Of a DNA stretch of 64,000 nt, positions 25,609 to 33,572 are shown one piece after another. Position numbers and translations under genes: made by a program. Below the pieces are notes generated by a model. That model had not been told where the DNA came from. It ran no database searches and worked only from the letters and a program-made list of their open reading frames with translations. Each line of letters starts with the position of its first letter. Position 1 is the first letter of the stretch. The stretch covers positions 12,887,501 through 12,951,500 of the forward strand of contig NZ_CP012673.1 in NCBI RefSeq assembly GCF_002950945.1, in the 5' to 3' direction. The DNA comes from Sorangium cellulosum (GTDB lineage Bacteria > Myxococcota_A > Polyangia > Polyangiales > Polyangiaceae).

Positions 25609-26537
25609 AGAAAGTCGCGCTTCTTGAAGACGAACGCGGCCACCGCCAGCAGACCGAGCGCCCAGCCGACGCAGGTGACCACCGCCCAGCCGAGATACAG
25701 GGCGAGGTTCGCGTCGACCGCCTCGCCCGCGAGCAGCGGGCGCGGCGGCACGTAGATCTGCAGGTTCGGCACGACCCGGGAGAGGGCGCGCCCCGCAGCG
25801 CTGATGTGAGGGCCGAAATACTTCACCGGCATCCGCGCCAGCGAGTCGGCGTTGCGCCCGATCAGGAAGACCCCCAGCGTGAGCAAGCTCGACAGGAACG
25901 GCGTCGAGAACGACGAGAACAACGTCGCCCACGCCGCCACGATGCCCACCTCGAGGAAGGCGAGCGCGCTCCCGCCAAGGACGACGCGCCGCTCCGTCGG
26001 GGCCACGGACGAGAAGAACACGCCGAGGGCGAGGAAGACCACCGACCACGGGATGAACCCGTACGTGCGCGCCAGCGGAGAGCGCCACGCCGCGACGCCG
26101 AGCACCACGAGCGTGGCGACGCCCACGCCCGCCACGAGCGCCACCGGGCGGCCCGCCAGCACGGCGCTGATGTGCAGCACCAGCCCGGCGTCGGCGAGGA
26201 TGAACACCGCGAGCGTGAGCAGCGTGCCGAGGTACTTGCCCACGAGGTACTCGCCGCGGCGGATGGGGCGGGCGAGGATCGGGAAGATCGTCTTCTGCTC
26301 GAGCTCGCGGTAGAGCGACGTCGCCCCGATGATGACCGCGACCGCGATGCTGAACAGCGACAGCGACGCGACGCCGAGGTCGCTGACCACACGCGCCCCG
26401 GCGCGGAGCGTGTAGGCGCCGACGACGATGGAGTAGAACGCGACCGCGAACGCGACCCCGGCCAGGCCGATGAGGATGCGCGCCCGAAGCGATTCCCGGT
26501 ACGTGTTGAGGGCGATCGCGGAGATGCGGCCGAACAT
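25605..26537 (-). CDS. ABC-2-type transporter permease
   Basis: A 310-residue permease with six or so transmembrane helices. The N-terminus NTYRESLRARIL and the following YRELEQKTIFPILARPIRRGEYLVGKYLG in two adjoining stretches are diagnostic for ABC-2 permeases of the NosY/gliding-motility type, where the second segment is the coupling region. The ATG at 26537 is preferred to the GTG just before it. No ATP-binding subunit is in the window on either side, so the ATPase must be encoded elsewhere. It overlaps the TPR-like membrane protein by 4 bp. The substrate is unknown. Confidence 0.85.
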   Translation of the reverse strand: MFGRISAIALNTYRESLRARILIGLAGVAFAVAFYSIVVGAYTLRAGARVVSDLGVASLSLFSIAVAVIIGATSLYRELEQKTIFPILARPIRRGEYLVGKYLGTLLTLAVFILADAGLVLHISAVLAGRPVALVAGVGVATLVVLGVAAWRSPLARTYGFIPWSVVFLALGVFFSSVAPTERRVVLGGSALAFLEVGIVAAWATLFSSFSTPFLSSLLTLGVFLIGRNADSLARMPVKYFGPHISAAGRALSRVVPNLQIYVPPRPLLAGEAVDANLALYLGWAVVTCVGWALGLLAVAAFVFKKRDFL

Positions 26538-26585
26538 CACGGCGACGTTAGCAAGGGACAGGGGGAGCTTGCAAAGGGCCGCGGG

Positions 26586-28772
26586 TCAGGGATCGACCAC
26601 GCGCACGTCGAGGAACCACAGGCCGCGCGCCATGGCGTGGCCGTCGATCTGGAGAAAATAGACGCCCGGATCGAGCGAGAGATCGAGGAAGCTCCGCTGG
26701 GGATCCGTGCCGATCGTGCAGGAGAGCGGCATCTCGGTGCCGGGGCAGCCCGGGCCGCGGCGGACCGAGAGCAACGTCTCGTAGCTCGAGCCGGCCATGT
26801 CGAGCACGACCCGCCGGGGCGCCGTGAGCGTGAGCTTGAGCAGCTGATCCGGGGCGCCCCGGTCCTCCGTGCCGGCGCGATCGCAGCCGGCGTCGAAGTC
26901 CGCGGCGGCGTTCGTGGTGTTGCCCTGGAAGAAGCCGCCGGACTCCGGGATCTCCAGCGCGCCCTCGCACGTGTCCGAGAAGGGCACCAGCGTGGGCGCG
27001 ACCGCAGGCCGGACGAACGCCGTGACGCTCACCGGCTGGCCGAGCTCCGCCTCGGCGACCACGCGGTACGAGCCCGGCGGGACGTTGTGCCGGGCGCTCC
27101 GGAGCGGGGTGACCTCGCCCTCGCCGCATGCGAGCACGTCGCCGGCGCCCCCGCAGGCCGGCGCGGACAGGGCGATCGCGCCGACGTCGCCGCCCGAGAG
27201 CCGCTCGACCAGCAGCACGTCGGACGCGACCCCGAGCTCGAGCGTGTACGCGGCGTCGACCGCCCGGGGCCCGCAGCCGAGGTCGATGTCGTCCTGATGC
27301 GAGGCCAGCGAGACGTCGGTGGTCCGGTTGGGCTCGAGCTCCGCCGCGCCCTCGCAGCCCTCGTCCGGCGGTGGCTCGGTCGGCGGCGAGAGCTCCAGCG
27401 TCACGAGCGCCGACGTGGGCGCGGTCGCGGAGACCGCGACGGCGTACGTGCCCGCGGGCAGCGCGCGCCGGAAGAGGTGCGGCGCGGGCGCCGTCTGACA
27501 CGTGAGCTCGTCCTCCGGCAGCGCACACCCGCCCGCCCGCAGGGACAGCGAGGGCGCGCCGTCGCCGTCCGTGGAGACCGCGTAGACGTCGACGTCCCGG
27601 GGCTCCGCGAGCTCGAACGTGTAGACGAGCTCCCCGAGCTGCGTCTCGCAGGCCGACCCGAGATCGCGCGCGGCGTCGAGGATCGTCGCGAGGACCGGCT
27701 CGCCCGGCGCAAGGCGCGCCGCCGTGCCGCAGGTCTCGTTGTCGGGCGGCGGCGCCGGCGGCAGGAACGCGACGTCGAGGACGACCGGCGCGCCCTCCGC
27801 CGTCGTCACGTAGACCGGGAGCGCCGTGGACCGCGCCGGATCCCCGAGGCCTCGGCCCCGGAGCTTCGCGATCCTGCCGCCGCCCGCCGCGGCGAACGGG
27901 CCCCCGCACGCGAGCTCCGTCGAGGCGTCGCCGCACTGGCCAGCGAGCGTCACCGCGACGTCGGCGCTCTCCGTCCGCGCTGTGACCTGGACGTCGACCG
28001 GCGGCCCTGGCGGCAAGATCACCGCGGCCACGACGTCGCGGGTGGTCATGGGGCGGGGCAGGCCGCACGAGCTCGCGTAGTGGAAGCCGGCGCCCGCCGT
28101 GGTCATCGGGTACGCGCCCGGCGCCGAGATCTCCAGCGCCTCGGCGCAGACGTCGTGCTCCGGCGAGACGCAGTCGTCCTCGTCGGCGTCGCCGTCGCAG
28201 TCGTCGTCGCGCTCGTTCCCGCACACCTCGGGCTGCGCCGACGACACGCCGGGGTCGAGATCGTCGCAGTCGCCCCCGCCGCAGTGGCCGTCGGGGTCGC
28301 CGTCGAGATCGGCGTCGCGCGGCGCGGTCGTGCACGTCTGCGACGGTTCGTCGCAGGCGTCGATCGTACACGTGCTCCGGTCGCTGCACCCGATGGGCTC
28401 GCCGGGTGTGCAGCCGAGCTGGGCGTTGCATCGCTCGACCCCGTCGCAGTAGACGTCGTTCTGGCAGAGGCTGTCGTCGGGGGTGAAGCGGCACCGGCCG
28501 ACGGCGGCGTCGCAGGCGTCGAACGTGCACGGGAAGTCGTCTTCGCACTGCCCATCGTCGACACACGGGCCGCCCAGCGTCGGGTCGGCCGGGGCCAGCT
28601 CACCGCCCGCGCCGCCTTCGCCGCCGCCTTCGCCGCCCGCGCCGCCGGTGGACGACGGAAAGGGGTTCGGGGCGTTCGACGTACAGGCGGCGCCCGTCAG
28701 GACGAGGGCCGCGACCACAGCGCGAGCACGGCGGAGGGGGCGCTCGCCACACAAACGAGCGAGGCGCGTCAT
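26586..28772 (-). CDS. Secreted lipoprotein-like protein with MopE-type Asp/Cys motif
   Basis: A 728-residue exported protein. The N-terminus (MTRLARLCGERPLRRARAVV with an AALVLTGAAC helix) is basic then hydrophobic, ending at a Cys with a Gly/Glu-rich linker, as in myxobacterial lipoproteins. Residues 60-200 are Cys/Asp-rich: paired CxxDGQCEDD and CTFDACD units, then DLDGDPDGHCGGGDCDDLDPG and CGNERDDDCDGDADEDDC, the putative metal-binding motif known from MopE-like proteins. Four or five repeats of a beta-rich domain follow, each starting near a (D)ExCxxAxxL motif and ending in a (P)GxYxVxV strand, like pre-peptidase C-terminal domains. No catalytic domain is visible. A surface metal- or calcium-binding role is inferred. 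Confidence 0.8.
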   Translation of the reverse strand: MTRLARLCGERPLRRARAVVAALVLTGAACTSNAPNPFPSSTGGAGGEGGGEGGAGGELAPADPTLGGPCVDDGQCEDDFPCTFDACDAAVGRCRFTPDDSLCQNDVYCDGVERCNAQLGCTPGEPIGCSDRSTCTIDACDEPSQTCTTAPRDADLDGDPDGHCGGGDCDDLDPGVSSAQPEVCGNERDDDCDGDADEDDCVSPEHDVCAEALEISAPGAYPMTTAGAGFHYASSCGLPRPMTTRDVVAAVILPPGPPVDVQVTARTESADVAVTLAGQCGDASTELACGGPFAAAGGGRIAKLRGRGLGDPARSTALPVYVTTAEGAPVVLDVAFLPPAPPPDNETCGTAARLAPGEPVLATILDAARDLGSACETQLGELVYTFELAEPRDVDVYAVSTDGDGAPSLSLRAGGCALPEDELTCQTAPAPHLFRRALPAGTYAVAVSATAPTSALVTLELSPPTEPPPDEGCEGAAELEPNRTTDVSLASHQDDIDLGCGPRAVDAAYTLELGVASDVLLVERLSGGDVGAIALSAPACGGAGDVLACGEGEVTPLRSARHNVPPGSYRVVAEAELGQPVSVTAFVRPAVAPTLVPFSDTCEGALEIPESGGFFQGNTTNAAADFDAGCDRAGTEDRGAPDQLLKLTLTAPRRVVLDMAGSSYETLLSVRRGPGCPGTEMPLSCTIGTDPQRSFLDLSLDPGVYFLQIDGHAMARGLWFLDVRVVDP

Positions 28773-28855
28773 GCAGGAGAAGGAGGACGAGGAGGAAGAA
28801 CGAAGCGGCATCGGACGAAGCGAACGGGAATGAGCGTAGCAGGGCACGGCCACGT

Positions 28856-28936
28856 CTGGCATCATGGCGCGCAATTCCGCGGAACGCGCGGCTGGCATCA
28901 TGGCGCGCGCTCCGCGCGACTCCGCGGAACGCGCGG
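28856..28936. repeat. Imperfect 36/45-bp direct repeat
   Basis: Two adjacent units begin CTGGCATCATGGCGCGC and end TCCGCGGAACGCGCGG; the second carries a 9-base insertion. They lie between the divergent lipoprotein and GHKL genes, where promoters should be. Each unit also contains the palindrome TCCGCGGA. Confidence 0.75.
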
Positions 28937-28952
28937 ACAGAGGGCAACCAGG

Positions 28953-30389
28953 GTGACGAGCGACAGATTGACGCGACCCGAGCTGACGTGGCTGCTGGCG
29001 CAGGAGGCGCGGAGCGCCGCCCAGAAGCTCCGCCAGGGCGTGGGGATGATCGCGACCGAGGCGACGCCGCCGCCGCCGTCGACGGACGACGGCTCGGGCG
29101 GCGTCGAGGGCACGCTCAACCGGCTGGACGAGGCGGTGAGCATGCTCGCCTCGCTCCACGGCCGGCCGATGCCGCGCGGGCGGCGCGGGCGCGTGGACCT
29201 GACGGCGCTGCTCTGGGAGGTCGCGCCCGAGGCGCGCGTGCAGATCGAGATGGGCGAAGGGACGACGGTGTTCGGCGACGAGACCGAGCTCCGGCGGATG
29301 CTCCAGGTGCTCATCGCCCAGGGCGGCGATCCGACGAGCATCACCGGGGCGCCCGAGCTGAGCATCCGCCGCGTCGGGGACGAGGTGAGCGTGCGGGTGA
29401 ACCTCGGCCCGGAGACGCCGGTGAACTTCGAGACCGAGCGGGTGTGGCTGTCGCGGATGGCGGTGCGCTACGGCGGGAAGCTCGAGCTCGACGGGCTGAT
29501 GCAGACGTTGACCCTGCCGGCCGAGGTCGATCTGCAGCGCCTGGAGGTCGAGAGCCTGAAGAAGGAGCTGGCCGCGGCGCAGGCCCAGGGCGAGGCGTAC
29601 GCGCGCGAGCTCGCGGCGGTGTTCTCGCGGGCCGAGGGCGAGCGCGAGCGCGAGCGCGGCACGCTGGCCGGCGTCGTGGCGCGGCTGAGCGGCAGCGATC
29701 CGGTGTCGCACCTGCCGCCGAGCGGCGAGAGCGTCGCGGTGCTGGTCGCGGCGCTGCGGGTGCTCGGGACCCAGCTGCGGGGGATCCTGTCGGCGATCGG
29801 CCGCGACATCGCGCCGCTCCGGGGGCAAGGCGGCGACGTCGGGGAGACGGCCTCCTCGGTGGGGCGCCACGTGACGGCGGCCTCGGAGATCGTGAGCGAT
29901 CTCGCGCGGCTCGGGGCGTGCCCGCTCCACGAGTTCCCGAGGCACTGCGACGTGGCCGACGTGCTGCGCGACGTGGTGAAGGACGACATGGCGCGCGCGG
30001 CCCGCCACGACGTGCGGGTCGTGGTCGAGGCGCCGGAGGCGGCGCACGAGGTGGTGCCGCAGGGGGCGCTCACCGTGCTGCTGCACGCGCTGCTCGATCA
30101 CGCGATCAGCGCGTCGCCGCCGGGGAGCGAGGTGGTGGTCACGCTCGTCGAGGGGGCGAACGGGATCGACATCGCGTTCGACGACGCGGGGCCGCCGCTG
30201 CCGGCGGCGGCGCGGAGCGTGGTGCTGAGCCGGGACTTCGAGGCGGTGGCGCAGGGGCGGCCGCCGGCGCTGCAGCTCATCGCGGCGCACGCGATCGCGG
30301 CGCACGCGGGGTGCGGGATCGCGATCGAGGACGGGCCGCGGGGGGAAACGCGGGTGCGGCTCACGATCCCGCGGTCGACGGGGGGCTAG
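28953..30389 (+). CDS. Histidine-kinase-like protein with two degenerate GHKL ATPase modules
   Basis: A 478-residue soluble protein starting at a GTG. The N-terminal helix region (TWLLAQEARSAAQKLRQG) resembles a dimerisation segment but has no phospho-accepting H-box His. Residues 75-195 (VDLTALLWEVAPEARVQIE, GDETELRRMLQVLI, EVDLQRLEVE) look like one HATPase-type fold. A long Glu/Arg-rich coiled coil follows near 190-230. Residues 330-475 form a second module: CDVADVLRDVVKDDM, then HALLDHAISASPPGSEVVV (N-box position with Asp-His in place of Asn), FDDAGPPLP (G1-like) and TRVRLTIPRS. Both modules lack the full set of ATP-binding residues. A regulatory role without receiver domain is inferred. 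Hairpin element B starts at its stop codon. Confidence 0.7.
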   Translation: MTSDRLTRPELTWLLAQEARSAAQKLRQGVGMIATEATPPPPSTDDGSGGVEGTLNRLDEAVSMLASLHGRPMPRGRRGRVDLTALLWEVAPEARVQIEMGEGTTVFGDETELRRMLQVLIAQGGDPTSITGAPELSIRRVGDEVSVRVNLGPETPVNFETERVWLSRMAVRYGGKLELDGLMQTLTLPAEVDLQRLEVESLKKELAAAQAQGEAYARELAAVFSRAEGERERERGTLAGVVARLSGSDPVSHLPPSGESVAVLVAALRVLGTQLRGILSAIGRDIAPLRGQGGDVGETASSVGRHVTAASEIVSDLARLGACPLHEFPRHCDVADVLRDVVKDDMARAARHDVRVVVEAPEAAHEVVPQGALTVLLHALLDHAISASPPGSEVVVTLVEGANGIDIAFDDAGPPLPAAARSVVLSRDFEAVAQGRPPALQLIAAHAIAAHAGCGIAIEDGPRGETRVRLTIPRSTGG

Positions 30390-30498
30390 AACACCGATCA
30401 CGTTGAGGAACGAGAGATGAACCGCCAAGGCGCCAAGGGCGCCAAGGGCGCCAAGATATTTTCTTCTCCTCCTTGGCGCCTTGGCGGTTCGAAAATCT
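30386..30498 (+). repeat. Dispersed hairpin element, copy B
   Basis: The element opens with CTAGAACACCGATCACGTTG, in which TAG is the stop codon of the GHKL gene, then GAGAGATGAACCGCC. CGCCAAGG-type units pair with CCTTGGCG units around a TTTTCTTCTCCT-type loop, ending GGCGGTTCGAAAATCTG. Copy C (53556-53718, reverse strand) has the same left end, CTAGAATACCGATCACGTTG, also at a stop codon. Confidence 0.85.
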
Positions 30499-30536
30499 GG
30501 ACGTGGTGCCTGCAGGTCAGTGAGGGGCTCGCGCGA

Positions 30537-31307
30537 TCACAGGAGCTCGGTGCCGCCGGTCATGTTCAGCGCCGGTCCGACCACGAAGGAGGCCTGATCG
30601 GAGCAGAGCCAGACGATCGCCTCGCCGACCTCCTCGGGCTCCGCGATGCGGCCGACCGCGTGCATCGAATCCAGCAGCGCCTCGTTCCCGGCGTGCTTGA
30701 TGCCGGGCTCGATCATCGGTGTCCGGACGGCGCCCAGACACAGCGCCTTGACCAGGATCCCCGCCTTCGCGTACTCCGCGGCGGCCACCCTGGTCATCCC
30801 GAGCATCCCCGCCTTGCTCGCCGAGTAGGCCGACAGGTAGGGGTAGGTCCGCAGGTTCGCCGACGAGGCCACATTGATGATCACCCCGCGGCGCTGCCGC
30901 ACCATGGCGGGGATCGCGTACTTCATGCACAGCCAGGCGCCCTTGAGGTTGATATCCATCACCTCGTCCCACTGCTCCTCGGTGACGTCGGCGGTCGGCG
31001 CCATCGGCCCCAGGACACCCGCGTTGTTGATGAGGATATCGATCCTGTCGTATCGCGCCAGCGCGGCCTCCACGAGGCCCTGCACGGACTCGCGCCGGGC
31101 GACGTCGGTCTGCACGTAGAACGCCTCGCCGCCGAGCGCCTCGATCGCCGCCACCGCGCTCTCTCCCGCGTCGGCCCGGCGGTTGGCCACGATCACCCTG
31201 GCCCCCTCGCGGGCCAGCGCCAGCGCGGTGGCCCTCCCCACGCCCGTTCCCGCCCCCGTCACGATCGCCGTCCTGCCCTCGAACCTCCGGGAACCCGCTT
31301 CCGCCAT
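30537..31307 (-). CDS. SDR-family oxidoreductase
   Basis: A 256-residue classical short-chain dehydrogenase. The cofactor motif TGAGTGVG is at residues 17-24, NNAG at about 91-94, and the catalytic Ser-Tyr-Lys set is in NVASSANLR and YSASK. The segment after the first strand reads VANRR, favouring NADP(H). The C-terminal NMTGGTELL is a variant of the usual NVDGG(x) motif. It probably interconverts a hydroxyl and a ketone; the substrate is unknown. It faces element B and the GHKL gene tail to tail, so it belongs with the oxidoreductases further right and not with the kinase-like gene. Confidence 0.88.
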   Translation of the reverse strand: MAEAGSRRFEGRTAIVTGAGTGVGRATALALAREGARVIVANRRADAGESAVAAIEALGGEAFYVQTDVARRESVQGLVEAALARYDRIDILINNAGVLGPMAPTADVTEEQWDEVMDINLKGAWLCMKYAIPAMVRQRRGVIINVASSANLRTYPYLSAYSASKAGMLGMTRVAAAEYAKAGILVKALCLGAVRTPMIEPGIKHAGNEALLDSMHAVGRIAEPEEVGEAIVWLCSDQASFVVGPALNMTGGTELL

Positions 31308-31525
31308 CGCTCCTCCGTCCCGGCATCAACGACCTGCGCCGGGCGTGAGCGCCCGCGCCAGGCTCGCGCCGGATCGTCGAGCATACCGCGCGGCCGTCCC
31401 CGCCGTCGCGCTGGTTGTCACTCTTGTTCAGCGGATCCGGCGCTGATCCGGTGTCGCACCGAGGCGCAGAGAGGCGGCAGCTCGCGCCCTCGTCTCCTCG
31501 CCGATTTGCCGGCGGGGAGACGAGG

Positions 31526-32374
31526 TCATCGCTGCCAAGCCGCCGCGGCAGCGCGCACGAACTCCCTGAACGAGCGCGGCGGGCGGCCGGTCACCCGCGC
31601 GACGGTATCGGTCGTCCGGTCCTCGGATCCGCCGGCGATCGCGGTGTCCATTCCCGCGAGCAGCCTCGCATAGGCCGGCTCCATGCCGAGGGCGGCATGG
31701 CGCTCCGTCAACGCGTCTTCCGAGAGGTCGACGTGCCGCACCGGCCGTCCGAGCACCTCGGCGATGACGTCGGCGGCCTGTCCGTAACTCATCGCCTCCG
31801 GGCCGGTGATCACGTGATCGGTATCGTGCGCTCGCTCGTCGACGAGGGCGCGCACGCCGACCTCGGCGATGTCGTCGGCGTCGACGAACGGTACGCGGCC
31901 CTGCCCGGTGGCGGAGTAGATCCGCCCCTCGTCCCGGATCGTCGCCCGGTGCTGCTGCTCCGAGAAATTCTGCATGAACCACGTCGGCCGCAGCACCGCC
32001 CACTCCGGCGCGACCTGCCGCAGCAGACCATGCACCGCCCCAATGGCGGGCCCGCCTTCGGGCAGCGACGAGGCGCTGAGGAGCACGAAGCGGCGGACGC
32101 CGGACTTCAAGGCGCGATCGATGAGCTCGGCCATCACGGGATAGGGATCGGGCGCGCCCACGGGCGCCATGAGGTAGACGCGGCCCACCCCGGCCAGCGC
32201 CGCGTCGTATGTGCCAGCGTCGTTCCAGTCGAAGCGCGCGGCGCCGGCGCCGCCTGCGGCCTGGCCCGACCGGCTCGCGAGCTTCACCGGATGGCCCAGC
32301 TGGACGAGGCGCTCGACGATACGCCGGCCCGTCTTGCCGGTGCCGCCCGTCACCAGGATGGTCGGCTGGTCCAT
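31526..32374 (-). CDS. NmrA-like NAD(P)-binding protein
   Basis: A 282-residue atypical SDR of the NmrA/HSCARG type. The N-terminal motif is TILVTGGTGKTGRRI, and the Ser-Tyr-Lys catalytic set of classical SDRs is absent. Typical segments are RRFVLLSASSLP, LRPTWFMQNFSEQ and VDADDIAEVG. Such proteins act as quinone reductases or redox sensors. AGGAGG lies 10 bp before the ATG, and the gene starts 1 bp after the SnoaL-like gene's stop, so both are one transcript controlled by the divergent TetR-type regulator. Confidence 0.88.
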   Translation of the reverse strand: MDQPTILVTGGTGKTGRRIVERLVQLGHPVKLASRSGQAAGGAGAARFDWNDAGTYDAALAGVGRVYLMAPVGAPDPYPVMAELIDRALKSGVRRFVLLSASSLPEGGPAIGAVHGLLRQVAPEWAVLRPTWFMQNFSEQQHRATIRDEGRIYSATGQGRVPFVDADDIAEVGVRALVDERAHDTDHVITGPEAMSYGQAADVIAEVLGRPVRHVDLSEDALTERHAALGMEPAYARLLAGMDTAIAGGSEDRTTDTVARVTGRPPRSFREFVRAAAAAWQR

Positions 32375-32375
32375 C

Positions 32376-32840
32376 TCAGCGCGCCTCCTGGTTGAACGCG
32401 GCCACCGTCGCGTCGGCGCCGCCGAACGCGGCCGCGGCGACAAGAGGGTTCCAGTAGTCGCGGTAGTGGACGACCTCGCCGCCGCGCAGCCTGATCACGC
32501 CGACGTAACGCATCGTATAGGGCCGGTTCGTGGGAACCGCGCGCCCGCTGACGGAGAACTCGACGAGGGCGACGTCCGGATTCACGGTCCGGTGGAATGC
32601 CTCGATGTGGAACGAGGTGAGATCGACGATGTCGGGATAGCCGCGCATGTACTCCGCGATCGCCGCCCTCCCGTCCAGCCGCTCTGGATAGCCGGGCGGC
32701 GCGTACGGGAACTCCATGGCGCCGTCCTCGGCGAACATCGAGACCCAGCCTGCCGTGTCCTTGTTCACGAGGCGCTCCAGCGCGCGCCTGAAGGTGGCTG
32801 CGAACGGGTGGTCGTCTCCGGTGCGCGGTGCGTCGGTCAT
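32376..32840 (-). CDS. SnoaL-like / NTF2-fold protein
   Basis: A 154-residue protein of the nuclear-transport-factor-2 fold. The pattern is an initial FRRALERLVNKDTAGWVSMF helix, FAEDGAMEFPYAPPG, an IAEYMRGYP helix, then beta strands ending VIRLRGGEVVHYRDYWNP. This matches SnoaL-like polyketide cyclase/isomerase proteins, many of unknown substrate. GGAGGG precedes the ATG at 32840. It is first in a two-gene operon with the NmrA-like gene and reads away from the TetR-family gene; the spacer carries that regulator's probable operators. Confidence 0.85.
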   Translation of the reverse strand: MTDAPRTGDDHPFAATFRRALERLVNKDTAGWVSMFAEDGAMEFPYAPPGYPERLDGRAAIAEYMRGYPDIVDLTSFHIEAFHRTVNPDVALVEFSVSGRAVPTNRPYTMRYVGVIRLRGGEVVHYRDYWNPLVAAAAFGGADATVAAFNQEAR

Positions 32841-32862
32841 GTGGGAGCCCTCCGGTGGGTGT

Positions 32863-32925
32863 GACGATGGAACGGTTGCGTTCCGTCGTCTGAACCCTAG
32901 GTCGCCGGACGATGGAACGCAACCG
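32863..32925. promoter_or_regulatory. TetR-type operator region in a divergent spacer
   Basis: The half-site GACGATGGAACG occurs at 32863-32874 and again at 32908-32919. An inverted near-copy (CGTTCCGTCGTC) at 32879-32890 makes a 28-bp dyad with one mismatch per arm and a 4-base centre. The third half-site extends GGAACGCAACCG. Placement between the divergent SnoaL-like operon and the TetR-family gene is the classic arrangement for auto-repression plus target repression. Confidence 0.75.
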
Positions 32926-32948
32926 TATCGACGTGCTAAAAGGGAGGC

Positions 32949-33563
32949 ATGAACGAGAGAGCCCGCCGGGTGCCCGCCGGGGCCGCGGTGCTGCAGGAGG
33001 ACGTCACGGCGGCGATCACGGCCGCCTTCTTCCGGGAGTGGGCGCGCGTCGGCTACGCCGCCCTGAGCATCGAGGCGGTGGCGAGGCGCGCCGGCGTCGG
33101 CAAGGCGGCGGTCTATCGCCGGTGGCCTTCCAAGCTGGCGATGGCGTCCGAGCTGCTCTTGAAGAGCGGGATCCGCGTGGCGCAGGTGCCGGACACCGGC
33201 TCGCTGGAGGGCGATGTCCGCGCGCTGCTCGAGGGCGCTCACCGGCTCCTGCGGCGCCCGCTGGTCCGCCGGATCCTGCCCGACCTGCATGCGGAGATGC
33301 GGCGGTCCGCGCCGCTCGCGCGGGCGATCCGCGGGGGCCTGCAGCTCGAGCGCCGCGCGATGGGCGAAGCGCTCGTGCGGCGGGCGATCGCGCGCGGCGA
33401 GCTGCCGGCGTCGATCGACGTGGACCTCGTCCTCGACCTGCTCCCCGCGGTGCTGTACTGGCGGCTCATCGTGACCGGCATGGAGACGCCGCCGGGCTAC
33501 CTCGAGGATCTTCAGGCGCTCACGCTGGGCGCGCTGCGCGGCCTCGCGGCGGCGCGGGGCTGA
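32949..33563 (+). CDS. TetR/AcrR-family transcriptional regulator
   Basis: A 204-residue repressor. The N-terminal HTH (about residues 20-65) reads ITAAFFREWARVGYAALSI, then EAVARRAGVGKAAVYRRWPSK, the standard TetR recognition-helix region with the AVYRRWPSK variant. The C-terminal part is a helical ligand-binding domain (TetR_C_11/16-like). AGGGAGG precedes the ATG closely. It is divergent from the SnoaL/NmrA operon, with matching half-sites in the spacer, so it probably represses that operon and itself. Its 3' end is 9 bp from the convergent dehydrogenase at 33573. Confidence 0.92.
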   Translation: MNERARRVPAGAAVLQEDVTAAITAAFFREWARVGYAALSIEAVARRAGVGKAAVYRRWPSKLAMASELLLKSGIRVAQVPDTGSLEGDVRALLEGAHRLLRRPLVRRILPDLHAEMRRSAPLARAIRGGLQLERRAMGEALVRRAIARGELPASIDVDLVLDLLPAVLYWRLIVTGMETPPGYLEDLQALTLGALRGLAAARG

Positions 33564-33572
33564 CCGCGCGCT

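Noticed and set aside
25806..30389. A 1527-codon plus-strand frame across the permease, MopE-motif and GHKL genes
   Set aside because: Up to about 28950 it is antisense to two well-supported minus-strand genes and is Arg/Ala/Pro-rich with no protein character; only its last 478 codons are the real GHKL-like gene.
26586..30428. A 1280-codon minus-strand frame
   Set aside because: The part above 28772 is the antisense shadow of the GHKL gene; the signal peptide and domain content place the start at 28772.
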